Shown here: in pieces, positions 1 to 7,147 of the stretch
How the letters are laid out: every line of letters starts with the position of its first letter
Numbering within the stretch: the stretch's first letter is position 1
Assembly: GCA_035645555.1 (NCBI GenBank)
Contig: DASQMI010000065.1
Coordinates: 1-42,866 of the forward strand
From: Lysobacter_F sp035645555
Lineage (GTDB): Bacteria > Pseudomonadota > Gammaproteobacteria > Xanthomonadales > Xanthomonadaceae
Reading direction: 5' to 3'
DNA length: 42,866 nucleotides
The notes under the pieces: model-generated
What the model was told of the DNA's origin: nothing
Seen by the model: the letters and a program-made list of their open reading frames with translations, nothing else
The model's database searches: none
Translations under genes and position numbers: made by a program

Positions 1-212
1 GCGGCCGCCTGCGCGGCGCCGGTCTGGCCGGCATAGACCGCGCCCACCGGGGCGATCCGCTGCTCGGTGGCGCGCACCCGCGCCGGGTTCTCCTCCGGCG
101 GCAGCCGCTTGTGCACGAACCACGCGGCGACGATCAGGGCCAGCGTGACCAGCATCAGGAAGCCGATCACCATCGAGAACTTCTTGAGGAACTCCAGGTC
201 GTAGTTGCGCAC
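1..212 (-). CDS. Membrane-anchored c-type cytochrome (c5 family), N-terminal part only
   Basis: Read on the minus strand from a GTG at 212, this gives a 70-residue N-terminus that runs off the window. It starts VRNYDLEFLKKFS and continues into one hydrophobic segment at about residues 14-34, followed by a basic stop-transfer stretch (HKRLPPEE). The sequence RIAPVGAVYAG and an alanine-rich linker come next. This is the N-terminal architecture I recall for the membrane-tethered cytochrome c5-family proteins of Xanthomonadales, which carry electrons in the periplasm. The CXXCH haem motif lies beyond the window edge and cannot be confirmed. AGGTGG just upstream of the GTG is a usable ribosome-binding site. 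The gene diverges from the TraB/GumN gene. Confidence 0.7.
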   Translation of the reverse strand, partial: MRNYDLEFLKKFSMVIGFLMLVTLALIVAAWFVHKRLPPEENPARVRATEQRIAPVGAVYAGQTGAAQAA

Positions 213-252
213 GATCCACCTGCTATCGCGCCGCGCCGGGCGCATTGCATTC

Positions 253-279
253 GTAGGAGGGAGCGCCGCGGGCCGCGGC
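253..279. repeat. Short GTAG-headed imperfect palindrome, possible dispersed repeat
   Basis: A GTAG tetranucleotide followed by GGAGGGAGC leads into GCCGCGGGCCGCGGC, which can fold back on itself. It lies in the 216-base gap between the cytochrome and the TraB/GumN gene. Xanthomonadaceae genomes carry many dispersed GTAG-headed palindromes, so this may be one. A single copy in this window cannot prove it. Confidence 0.22.
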
Positions 280-428
280 AGCCAGGGGGTTCCGCGCCAG
301 GGCGCGGCCGGACCAGCCCCATAGCATACGCGATCGCCCCTTGGCCCGGAACGCGCACCCGCCGCCACTTGCACGCCGGCGCCGCGCCCGCAAGCATCGC
401 CGGGTCCGCTTTCCCAAGGATCACCCCC

Positions 429-1355
429 ATGCGTCGCTTGCACACCCTGTTCGCCGCCGTCGCGCTCGCCCTCGGCATCGCCGCCGCACCCGCCCGCGCC
501 GCCGACCCCGCCCCGGTGCCGTTGCTGTGGAAGGTGAGCGACGCCGACAACTCGGTGTACCTGCTCGGGTCGTTCCATCTGCTGCGGCCGACCGACTACC
601 CGCTGTCCGGCGAGGTCTACGCCGCGCTGGCCGATGCCGAACAGGTGCTGTTCGAGGTGGCGCCGGAGGCGATGGCCTCGCCGGAGGCGGCGCAGGCGAT
701 GCTGATGGCGGCGCTGCGCCGCGACGGCACCGCGCTCGACAGCGAACTGCCGCCGGCGCTGGCCGCGCGCCTGCGCGAATGGCTGGCGGAGAACCGCGAC
801 GCGCTGGCGAAGGCCAGCATTCCCGAGGGCATGCTGCAGGCGATGGAGCCGTGGTTCGTCGGCCTGCTGGTCGCGCAGATGCAGCTGTCCGAGCTCGGCA
901 TGCAGCCGGAGCTGGGGCTGGATCGCCACCTCGCTGACCGCGCGCGCGAGGCCGGCAAGCCGAGCGGCGGGCTGGAGACGGTCGACGACGCGATCGCCGC
1001 GCTCGACGGACTGTCGCCGGCGCTGCAGCGGCAGATGCTGGAGGAAGCGCTGGAATCCGCGCAGGCCAACGAGGCGGAGCAACTGCACGCCGGCTGGCGC
1101 CGCGGCGAGGTGGCCGTGCTGGAGAAGGCGCTGGCGGAAATGCGCGCCGAGTACCCGGAGCTTTATCGGCGGGTGAATCTCGATCGCAACACCGCCTGGC
1201 TGGGGCAGCTCGAGGCGCGCCTGCGCGAAGCCGGCGACGACGACACGCTCGCGGTGGTCGGCGCGCTGCACCTGGCCGGCAGCGACGGCCTGGTCGAGCG
1301 CCTGCGCGCCAAGGGCTACCGGGTCGAGCGGATCTGCGCGGCGTGCAAGCGCTGA
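429..1355 (+). CDS. TraB/GumN family protein (exported)
   Basis: 308 residues. The ATG at 429 begins a clear signal peptide (MRRLHTLFAAVALALGIAAA, cleavage near ARA-AD). The mature protein opens with LLWKVSDADNSVYLLGSFH, the hallmark first strand and GxxH motif of the TraB/PrgY/GumN family. It ends with the second family signature, VVGALHLAGSDGLVERLRAKGY. The family fold is related to Tiki and erythromycin esterase, and the paired glycine-histidine motifs are thought to form a metal site. The physiological substrate in bacteria is unknown. Upstream in-frame sequence back to 111 has no signal-peptide character and was rejected as a start. The stop is 5 bases before the next ATG, so the two genes are probably co-transcribed. 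Confidence 0.9.
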   Translation: MRRLHTLFAAVALALGIAAAPARAADPAPVPLLWKVSDADNSVYLLGSFHLLRPTDYPLSGEVYAALADAEQVLFEVAPEAMASPEAAQAMLMAALRRDGTALDSELPPALAARLREWLAENRDALAKASIPEGMLQAMEPWFVGLLVAQMQLSELGMQPELGLDRHLADRAREAGKPSGGLETVDDAIAALDGLSPALQRQMLEEALESAQANEAEQLHAGWRRGEVAVLEKALAEMRAEYPELYRRVNLDRNTAWLGQLEARLREAGDDDTLAVVGALHLAGSDGLVERLRAKGYRVERICAACKR

Positions 1356-1360
1356 CGGCG

Positions 1361-2056
1361 ATGCGCCGGTCCGCGACGCCGGCGTGCCGGCGGATCGCCG
1401 GGGTGGCGCTGGCCGGCCTGCTGGCCGGATGCGCCGGGCTGACGCGCCTGCCCGCCCCCGCCGCGCCCGCTGCCGCGTGGGAGCTGCACTGGGGCGGGAC
1501 CGCGAAGGTGTTCGCGCCGGGGCAGGTGATCGAGATCGGCGTGTCGACCGCGCTGACGCCGTTCCGCGAGGTGCGCTCGACCAGCTGGCGGCTGGCGGAC
1601 GGCCCGGCGAAGGCGCGCACCATGATCGTCGCGGCCGATGCTGGCTGGATCGAACGCGATGGCGAGCGCACGCCAATGAAGCCGGCCATGCTGCATCACG
1701 AACGGCAGCAGTTTGGACTGTACGGGCTGATGCTGGCGGTGCTCGGACACGGCGGGGCGGACGTGGAGCTGACCCCGGTGCCGCCGCTGCGCGAGGGCCT
1801 GCGCTGCGTGCGTGCCCGCCGTGCGCCGGCACCGGAGACGGTGCTGTGCGTGGACCGCGACGGCGCGCTCGCGCTCGGCGCCAACCAGGTGGACGCTGCC
1901 GACGGCGGCGCGCCCGTCGCGCAGCAGTTCGAGTTCGCGGGCGTGATCGAAAGCCGCGGCGTGCGCTGGCCGCGCACGCTGCGCATCGCCCACGACGGCA
2001 AGCCGTATTTCGAGCTGACCCTGGAGCGCTTCGAGGCGCGCGCGCGCGCCGATTGA
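1361..2056 (+). CDS. Uncharacterised lipoprotein
   Basis: 231 residues from ATG 1361; an in-frame GTG at 1343 would add six residues and overlap the preceding gene. The N-terminus is basic, then hydrophobic (VALAGLLAGC), giving a good lipobox with the lipidated cysteine in LLAGC. An Ala/Pro-rich linker follows, and the rest looks like a soluble periplasmic domain with no motif I recognise. Two cysteines about 18 residues apart (REGLRCVR and TVLCVDRD) could form a disulphide. It follows the TraB/GumN gene by 5 bases and is likely translated by coupling. Function unknown. Confidence 0.75.
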   Translation: MRRSATPACRRIAGVALAGLLAGCAGLTRLPAPAAPAAAWELHWGGTAKVFAPGQVIEIGVSTALTPFREVRSTSWRLADGPAKARTMIVAADAGWIERDGERTPMKPAMLHHERQQFGLYGLMLAVLGHGGADVELTPVPPLREGLRCVRARRAPAPETVLCVDRDGALALGANQVDAADGGAPVAQQFEFAGVIESRGVRWPRTLRIAHDGKPYFELTLERFEARARAD

Positions 2057-2076
2057 CGCCGGTTGCGCGCCGCCGC

Positions 2077-3270
2077 TCAGCGCGGCAGCGGGTAGGACAG
2101 GATGACGATGCGCTTCGACGGCGGCTTTCGCGGCGCGGTTTCGCCCGGCAACAGGTAGATCTGCGAATTCGCGAGCACCAGGAAGGTATCGCCGCGGAAG
2201 GTGCCGGTGGTCGGCAGGTCGAATTCCGGATGGTTCGCGTCCAGCACCTCGAATGCCGAAACCGTGTGCGGCCCGTCGAGCTTGAGGCGCAGGACGCGCC
2301 CGGCGAACGTCACGTTCTGGATCGCGAGCAGCTCGCCGGCACGGCAGTAGAGACCGTCGATGCCGAGCAGGTCGAGCTCGGGCGGATGCGTCAGCGGAGT
2401 GGCGGCGCCGCTGGCCGGATCGACCGCCACCGGCGTCACGCCTTGGGCGACGTACACCGCTTTGCCGTCCGCAGCCACGCACACGCCGTTCGGCGAGCGC
2501 AGGCCGCCGGGCGCGACGACCGGGTCGAGGCGACCGGCGTTGCGGTCGAGCCGGAACAACGCGCCGGCGCCAAAATCGGTCACGTAGACGTCGCCGTTCG
2601 GTGCGATCGCGATGTCGTTCAACGCTTTCGCCTGCGCGTGCGTGTACGCCACGCGCGCGCCGGTGCCGAGCTCCACCCGCACCAGCGCGCTGGGTTCGGT
2701 GCCGTTCGCCTGCTGGGCGATCCAGAGCACGTCGTCGGGTCCGAGGCGGATGCCGAACGGCGTCCCGGCAAGCTTGTCGACCAATGTCCTGCGCTTGCCG
2801 TGGTGGTCCACCGCGATGACCCGCCGCCCGTGCGCGTCGCCGAGCAGCAGCTCGGCCGTCGCGGCGTGGTATTCGATCGCTTCGGGGATCACGCCCTCGC
2901 GCGGCAAGCGGCGTGCCGTGCGGCCGTTTCGGGTACGCGGCGCGGCGCGTTCCAGCGTGGCGAGCGCGCGCGCCAGGCGATCGTTCCGCTCGGCAGCCGG
3001 CCACAACGGACTGTGGGGCGGCGGCAGCAGGCCGCGCCGCTGTGCGACCAGCCGCTCCACCGCGTTGGCGGCCTGTTCCAGCTGACCTGCGTCCGCATAA
3101 GCCTGGGCGAGCAACAGCAGCACCGGGGCGCTGCGGGTGCGCTCGTACGCCTGCTCGAGGCCGGCGACCGCGGGCGACGGGCTCGGCGAGGCAGGGGGCG
3201 TCTGCGCGTGCGCAACGCACGCGGACAGCCACAGCGTGGTCAACACGGCCAGCGGGATTCGACGGCGCAT
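2077..3270 (-). CDS. SMP-30/gluconolactonase-like beta-propeller, exported
   Basis: 397 residues from an ATG at 3270. The first 23 residues are a signal sequence (MRRRIPLAVLTTLWLSAC then VAHAQ). LSAC could be a lipobox or AHA-Q a signal peptidase I site; the two cannot be separated by eye. Residues of about 35-90 form Ala/Leu-rich helices resembling a TPR-like hairpin. From about residue 125 the chain has repeated strand units such as GTPFGIRLGPDDVLWIA, NDIAIAPNGDVYVTDFG and SPNGVCVAADGKAVYVA, typical of SMP-30/NHL propellers. The family includes lactonases and plain binding propellers, so an enzymatic role is only possible. Upstream in-frame codons to 3360 lack signal-peptide character. It converges on the lipoprotein at 1361-2056. 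Confidence 0.75.
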   Translation of the reverse strand: MRRRIPLAVLTTLWLSACVAHAQTPPASPSPSPAVAGLEQAYERTRSAPVLLLLAQAYADAGQLEQAANAVERLVAQRRGLLPPPHSPLWPAAERNDRLARALATLERAAPRTRNGRTARRLPREGVIPEAIEYHAATAELLLGDAHGRRVIAVDHHGKRRTLVDKLAGTPFGIRLGPDDVLWIAQQANGTEPSALVRVELGTGARVAYTHAQAKALNDIAIAPNGDVYVTDFGAGALFRLDRNAGRLDPVVAPGGLRSPNGVCVAADGKAVYVAQGVTPVAVDPASGAATPLTHPPELDLLGIDGLYCRAGELLAIQNVTFAGRVLRLKLDGPHTVSAFEVLDANHPEFDLPTTGTFRGDTFLVLANSQIYLLPGETAPRKPPSKRIVILSYPLPR

Positions 3271-3430
3271 GCGCGACTCCGGGATCGGCACCTGCGGGGC
3301 GTGGTCGATCACGCGCGCGCGGTTCCGTGGACGTTGAACGAGGTGGGACCGATGCGCCACAGCGCGCGTCCGCGCTGCAGCGCCAGCGATCGCAGCGGAC
3401 GCTACAGGGGGTCGGCCGCGACGTCATGGG

Positions 3431-3442
3431 CGTGACGTCACG
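3431..3442. promoter_or_regulatory. Perfect 12-bp palindrome, candidate operator
   Basis: CGTGACGTCACG is a perfect palindrome with TGACGTCA at its centre. It lies in a divergent intergenic region 26 bases before the tandem repeat. It looks like a dimeric repressor or activator site, but no specific regulator can be named. Confidence 0.4.
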
Positions 3443-3467
3443 GGCGGTACGCATGCGCGTGTGGCCG

Positions 3468-3505
3468 CCACACCGGTGGCGAGTGCCCACACCGGTGGCG
3501 AGTGC
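3468..3505 (+). repeat. Two exact tandem copies of a 19-bp unit with a palindromic core
   Basis: The unit CCACACCGGTGGCGAGTGC occurs at 3468-3486 and again at 3487-3505 with no mismatch and no gap. Each copy contains the dyad CACCGGTG. The 19-bp period puts the dyads slightly under two helical turns apart, which suits cooperative binding by a dimeric regulator. LytTR proteins usually bind direct repeats about 21 bp apart, so a link with the neighbouring LytTR gene is possible but not supported in detail. Confidence 0.7.
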
Positions 3506-3707
3506 GGATCGTCGAGCTAGCGGTAGGTGCGAATCGGGCGGGTCGACCACAGACGAACACGCAGGCCGGCGCTGGCGCGCGCTCCGATCTCGAGTCTCCC
3601 CGGCTGCAGCCACCACTCACCCCGCTGCGGCCCCCAGTCGTCACTCCCCGGAGCCTCAGGAACCTGCGACCCAAGGATGATGGCCCCACGCATCGCGGGA
3701 ACTCGCC

Positions 3708-4145
3708 ATGAAGTACTGCAACATCCTGCTGTCCGCTCTCGCCACGGTCATGACGCTCACCGGCATCATGCCCTGCGGCGCCTGCGCCGCTGACGTCGTG
3801 CGGCCCTCGCCTGGACACGACAAAGCCGTTGCGCACCGCGTAGACGAGGAGAACCTGAACCTGCGCCAATGGCTTTTGCGAAGCGCCTTCGGACCTGAAG
3901 CTCACCGTCGGCAACACGCTCGCCGAGCGGGACCTGGCGGCTGTGCACTGGACCGTGCGCTGTACCCGCAGCGGCACGGGGTTTCGCTTCCCAGCGACGG
4001 CTTGAGCCATGAAGGTCGACGGGCGCGTTGCCGAGGAATCGACGTGCGCCACCTGCATGGGCTGATGAGTCAATTGGGTATGCTGCCAACGCCGGCGACG
4101 GGGTCGGCGACGGGAGGCAGCCCGGCCGGTGGCACAGCTCGTTAG
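3708..4145 (+). pseudogene. Decayed paralogue of the SnoaL-like gene at 6333-6878
   Basis: The first 30 or so codons (MKYCNILLSALATVMTLTG) match the intact gene's signal peptide (MKTSNLLLSAVATIVVITA). After RVDEENLN the reading frame breaks. About 30 codons, including the intact gene's GHGGRRTFTHADG segment, are missing. Homology resumes in another frame as DLKLTVGNTLAERDLAAVHW, against DLNITVDKQVAERDLVAVRW. That frame meets a TGA at 4003, continues as KVDGRVAEESTC against LADGQIAEEWTC, then shifts back so the end (GLMSQLGMLPT) again matches GLMRQLGLLPP. The open frame from 3708 to the TAG at 4143 is therefore not a real protein. The remnant is about 110 bases shorter than its paralogue. Its 3' end overlaps the histidine kinase start, so its promoter may still drive the two-component genes. 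Confidence 0.85.
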
Positions 4146-5247
4146 AGAAGAGCTCGAAGGGGCGCGACCGGTGGAGCACGGGTCCGGAATCGGCCGCCGC
4201 GGCATCGCCATTCTGGCGGCGTGGACGCTGGTCGCGATGCTCTTCGCCGGGCAGGCCTGGTTTGCCGCACAGGTGCGCGGCGAACCGTTGGCGTGGGCAC
4301 GTGCGAGTGCCATCTGGCTCGTCTGGGCCGCGGTGTGGGCCGCCCTCACGCCGCTCGCGCTGCGCCTCGCGGCGCGCTTCCCGCTTCAGCGACCACACCT
4401 CGTTGGCGCGCTTGCGGTGCACGGCGTCGCTTCGGCGGCCTGCGCCCTGGTCAACCTGGCGCTGTTCGCGTTGGCGGCACCCGTCGTCGGTGCGACCCAG
4501 GTCGAACCCACCTGGCTCGGCACCTTCAGCCGGCTGCTTGGCACGACGCTTCTGCTGAACCTGCCGGTGTACTGGCTGATCGTCGCCGCCGCCCATGTGG
4601 AGCGCCTCGTGCGAACCGCGCGCGAAAAGGACCGCCGGCAACTGCGCCTCGAAGCGCAGCTGGCCGATGCCCGCCTGCAGACATTGCGCACCCAGCTGCA
4701 GCCCCATTTCCTGTTCAACGCCCTCAATACGATCTCGGTGCTGATGCACGAGAACGTCGACTCGGCGGATCGGATCCTCCTGCAGCTCAGCGCGTTGCTG
4801 CGCCGCTCGCTCGACAGCACCGAGGTGCATGAGGTGACGCTCGGCGAAGAGATCGGCTTCGTCGAGAGCTACCTCGAGATCGAGCAGGCCCGCTTCGGCG
4901 GGCGCCTGAGCTACCGGATCCTCGTTCCTGACCAGGTTCTCCAAGCGCGGGTACCGAACCTGATCCTCCAACCCCTGGTCGAGAACGCGTTGCGCCATGG
5001 ACTGGCCACGCGCGCCGGACCGGGGTGCGTGGAAATCAGGGCGGACCGCCAAGGTGACTCCCTCCTGCTGTACGTCGTCGATGACGGCCGAGGTCTGCCA
5101 CCGGCAACGACCGAACGCGTCGGCCTGGCGAACACCCGGGCGCGGCTGCGCTTGCTGTACGCGGACAGGCACCGCTTCGACGTGCGAAATTCCGCTGACG
5201 GCGGCGTCATCGCCGAGATCGAGCTGCCCTGGCGCACCGTCCCATGA
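4129..5247 (+). CDS. LytS/YpdA-type membrane sensor histidine kinase
   Basis: 372 residues from GTG 4129, with GGAGG 11 bases upstream. An in-frame GTG at 4171 has a well-spaced GAAGGGG and may be the true start. Hydrophobic segments at about residues 25-47, 58-80, 90-120 and 130-155 form a four-helix membrane sensor without a large periplasmic domain. A short coiled linker leads to the His_kinase (PF06580) motif LQPHFLFNALNTIS, with the phospho-acceptor His at residue 193. The ATP-binding N-box is LVENALRHG and the G-box VDDGRGLP, followed by GLANTRARL. The stop overlaps the start of the LytTR regulator as ATGA, so the two form a standard pair. What it senses is unknown. The linkage to SnoaL-like genes on both sides suggests that family as a target. 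Confidence 0.92.
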   Translation: MAQLVREELEGARPVEHGSGIGRRGIAILAAWTLVAMLFAGQAWFAAQVRGEPLAWARASAIWLVWAAVWAALTPLALRLAARFPLQRPHLVGALAVHGVASAACALVNLALFALAAPVVGATQVEPTWLGTFSRLLGTTLLLNLPVYWLIVAAAHVERLVRTAREKDRRQLRLEAQLADARLQTLRTQLQPHFLFNALNTISVLMHENVDSADRILLQLSALLRRSLDSTEVHEVTLGEEIGFVESYLEIEQARFGGRLSYRILVPDQVLQARVPNLILQPLVENALRHGLATRAGPGCVEIRADRQGDSLLLYVVDDGRGLPPATTERVGLANTRARLRLLYADRHRFDVRNSADGGVIAEIELPWRTVP

Positions 5248-6005
5248 CCCTCCGCGTACTGATCGTCGACGATGAGCCGGTCGCCCGCCGCGGGATACTG
5301 CGGCTGCTGCGGCAGGAACCGGACATCGAAGTCGTGGGGGAGTGCGGTGACGGTGCAGCTGCGATCGCGGCGATCAGCGCGCTTTCGCCCGACCTCGTCT
5401 TCCTTGACGTGCAGATGCCCGAACTCGATGGGTTCGCGGTCATCGAAGCCATCCGGGTCGACCGCATGCCGGCGGTCGTCTTCGTCACCGCATTCGATCA
5501 TCACGCGGTGCGGGCGTTCGATGCGCAAGCGCTCGACTACGTGCTCAAGCCGATCGATCCGGAACGCTTCCGCCGCGCACTGCAGCGCGCTCGGTCGCAT
5601 CTGGCCCAGCCCGACGACGGCTTCGTCCGCCGCGTTTCCGAAGCCTTGAAGTCGATCGATCGCGGAGAACTGCAGCGTTACCCTTCGCGACTCGCGATCC
5701 GGTCCCAAGGCCGGGTTCGATTGCTCGACATCGACGAGGTCGATCGCATCGTCGCCGCCGGAAACTACGTCGAGATCCATACCGGCGCGAAACAGCACCT
5801 GCTGCGGGAGACGATGGCGAGCCTCGAGTCCCGCCTCGACCCGCAGCGCTTCGTCCGGGTTTCGCGGGCGGCGATCGTCAGCATCGCCCAGATTCGCGAA
5901 GTGCAGCCACTGTTCAATGGCGACTTCGTCGTTCTCCTCAAGAATGGCGCACAGGTGAACGGCAGCCGCCGCTATCGGGCGGCGCTGGACATGTTGTTTC
6001 GCTGA
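5244..6005 (+). CDS. LytTR-family response regulator
   Basis: 253 residues. The N-terminal receiver domain shows IVDDEP (acidic pocket), phospho-acceptor Asp55 in LVFLDVQMP, the switch Thr in VTAFD and Lys102 in LKPID. A linker of about 20 residues leads to a C-terminal LytTR DNA-binding domain from about residue 150, recognisable from RLLDIDEVDRIVAAGNYVEIH, the RETMASLESRLDPQRFVRVSR segment and the terminal GSRRYRAAL. It would bind DNA as a dimer to direct repeats upstream of target promoters. It is translationally coupled to the kinase by a 4-base overlap. It is followed after 327 bases by the intact SnoaL-like gene, a plausible target. Confidence 0.95.
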   Translation: MTLRVLIVDDEPVARRGILRLLRQEPDIEVVGECGDGAAAIAAISALSPDLVFLDVQMPELDGFAVIEAIRVDRMPAVVFVTAFDHHAVRAFDAQALDYVLKPIDPERFRRALQRARSHLAQPDDGFVRRVSEALKSIDRGELQRYPSRLAIRSQGRVRLLDIDEVDRIVAAGNYVEIHTGAKQHLLRETMASLESRLDPQRFVRVSRAAIVSIAQIREVQPLFNGDFVVLLKNGAQVNGSRRYRAALDMLFR

Positions 6006-6332
6006 GCGCGGTTCCGCACGCTCGCTGGGCGGGCTCGCAGTCGACCGCGCTCCTTTCGCGCAGCACAGGCGATCTCGACCGCTCATTGCAGTTGCGCCAG
6101 CCCAGCCGCTGCCTGAAGCCCGGCGTTGCCCGTGGACGCGCGTTGCTCCGGCGTCGCCGCGCGCGCCTCGATCGCAGAAAGAACGCGTTTTGCGCCGATC
6201 CACGACATACGCTCGTCACCGCGCAGCCTCCACTCCTCCCACCGCCGCGTCCGCCCGACACCAGGGCAGCGCGAGCGACCGCACGGCTCGCCCATCATCC
6301 GCACCGCGCACTTCCGCGTTTCGGAGCTGGTC
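6006..6332. other. 327-base gap upstream of the intact SnoaL-like gene
   Basis: No gene with credible coding character is seen. The last hundred bases have faint similarity to the leader of the pseudogene at 3708 (CAGCCTCCACTCCTCCC here, CAGCCACCACTCACCCC there, each roughly 90-110 bases before the ATG). The duplication may therefore have included part of the promoter region. No clear -35/-10 pair or intrinsic terminator is evident. Confidence 0.4.
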
Positions 6333-6878
6333 ATGAAAACGAGCAACCTCCTGCTGTCCGCCGTGGCAACCATCGTCGTTATCACCGCCGTGATTCCGCG
6401 GAACGCCAATGCGTCCGACGGCGTTCGCGCCGAGACTCTCGAGCTCAACAAGTCGATCACCCGCAGGGTGTACGAGGAGGGTCTCAATCAGGGTCGATTC
6501 GAAGTGCCGTACAGCCCCGACTTCGTCGGCCACGGCGGCAGGCGCACCTTCACCCACGCCGATGGCATGGCCGAAGCCCGGGGATGGCGCGCGGCGTTTC
6601 CGGATCTGAACATCACGGTCGACAAGCAGGTGGCCGAGCGCGATCTGGTGGCGGTGCGCTGGACGGCGCGCGGGACCAACACCGGCACCGGCAATGGCAT
6701 TCCGGCTACCGGGCGCGCCGTGCAAATCACCGGCACGACGCTGTTCCGACTGGCGGATGGGCAGATCGCCGAAGAATGGACCTGCGCCGATTCGCTCGGG
6801 TTGATGAGGCAACTGGGCTTGTTGCCGCCGGCAACGGCACCGGCGACCGACGGCCGCTCTCCGGCAGGCGCTCGCTGA
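6333..6878 (+). CDS. Secreted SnoaL-like (ester cyclase family) protein
   Basis: 181 residues from ATG 6333, chosen for the signal peptide (MKTSNLLLSAVATIVVITAV, cleavage near NANA-SD) and GGAG 8 bases upstream; a longer in-frame reading to 6126 lacks both. The mature part follows the SnoaL/ester-cyclase pattern of the NTF2-like cone fold: NKSITRRVYEEGLNQGRFE, then FVGHGGRRTF, GWRAAFPDLNITV, DLVAVRWTARGTNTG, ITGTTLFRLADGQIAEEW and a C-terminal LMRQLGLLP. Such proteins bind or isomerise small hydrophobic ligands in the cone; the ligand here is unknown. Export to the periplasm is inferred from the signal peptide. A decayed paralogue sits at 3708 on the other side of the LytS/LytTR pair. Confidence 0.85.
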   Translation: MKTSNLLLSAVATIVVITAVIPRNANASDGVRAETLELNKSITRRVYEEGLNQGRFEVPYSPDFVGHGGRRTFTHADGMAEARGWRAAFPDLNITVDKQVAERDLVAVRWTARGTNTGTGNGIPATGRAVQITGTTLFRLADGQIAEEWTCADSLGLMRQLGLLPPATAPATDGRSPAGAR

Positions 6879-6966
6879 GCGGGCTGGCGTTGCCCGTCGC
6901 CGTCGGTTCGGAGTCTCGGGAAGCGTCGCCAGAGGGGCGAATGCCGCGTGGCGTCGAAGGCAAGGA

Positions 6967-7043
6967 TGGCGCGCCCGGAGGGATTCGAACCCCCGACCAA
7001 CGGCTTCGGAAGCCGCTACTCTATCCGGCTGAGCTACGGGCGC
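6967..7043 (-). tRNA. tRNA-Arg (anticodon CCG)
   Basis: The minus strand reads GCGCCCGTAGCTCAGCCGG at the 5' end. It has a D-arm (AGCTCAGCCGGATAGAGT), an anticodon arm with loop TTCCGAA giving anticodon CCG, and a T-arm with GGTTCGAATCC. The acceptor closes with CGGGCGC, discriminator G, and an encoded CCA. Total length 77 with CCA. It reads CGG arginine codons, which suits the high GC content. It faces away from ubiA. Confidence 0.97.
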
Positions 7044-7082
7044 GCGGATGCTGCGGCCGCGGCGTGGCGCCGCGGGAGGCGC

Positions 7083-7088
7083 ATTCTA
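7083..7088 (-). promoter_or_regulatory. Candidate -10 box for tRNA-Arg
   Basis: On the minus strand TAGAAT (5 of 6 to TATAAT) lies 39 bases before the mature tRNA 5' end, leaving room for a short 5' leader. No good -35 hexamer is seen at 16-18 bases upstream, so this is a half-supported promoter. Confidence 0.4.
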
Positions 7089-7147
7089 GCCGCATTCGCG
7101 CGCGGCCGGGGCAGCGGCACGGCGGCGACGGGCATTAAGCTTCGCGG

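Larger units (their letters stand above)
3271..3707. other. 437-base gap holding a palindrome and a tandem repeat
   Basis: No credible gene is present. The stretch separates the minus-strand beta-propeller from the plus-strand SnoaL pseudogene, so it should hold divergent promoters. Two compact symmetric elements, annotated separately, lie near its middle. Short ORFs here have no signal sequence or recognisable motif. Confidence 0.6.

Noticed and set aside
3468..3505. Calling the tandem repeat a LytTR binding site
   Set aside because: The 19-bp period and palindromic core differ from the usual LytTR direct repeats spaced about 21 bp. The proximity to the LytTR gene alone is not enough.
1316..3616. 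Very long minus-strand open frame (766 codons)
   Set aside because: It runs antisense to the TraB/GumN end and the lipoprotein and is out of frame with the propeller gene. Its composition is Arg/Ala/Pro-rich with no motif, as expected of shadow frames in GC-rich DNA.
3708..4145. Treating this 145-codon ORF as an intact small secreted protein
   Set aside because: Only its two ends match the paralogue in this frame. The middle matches in another frame, with an internal TGA, so the ORF is a chance join.
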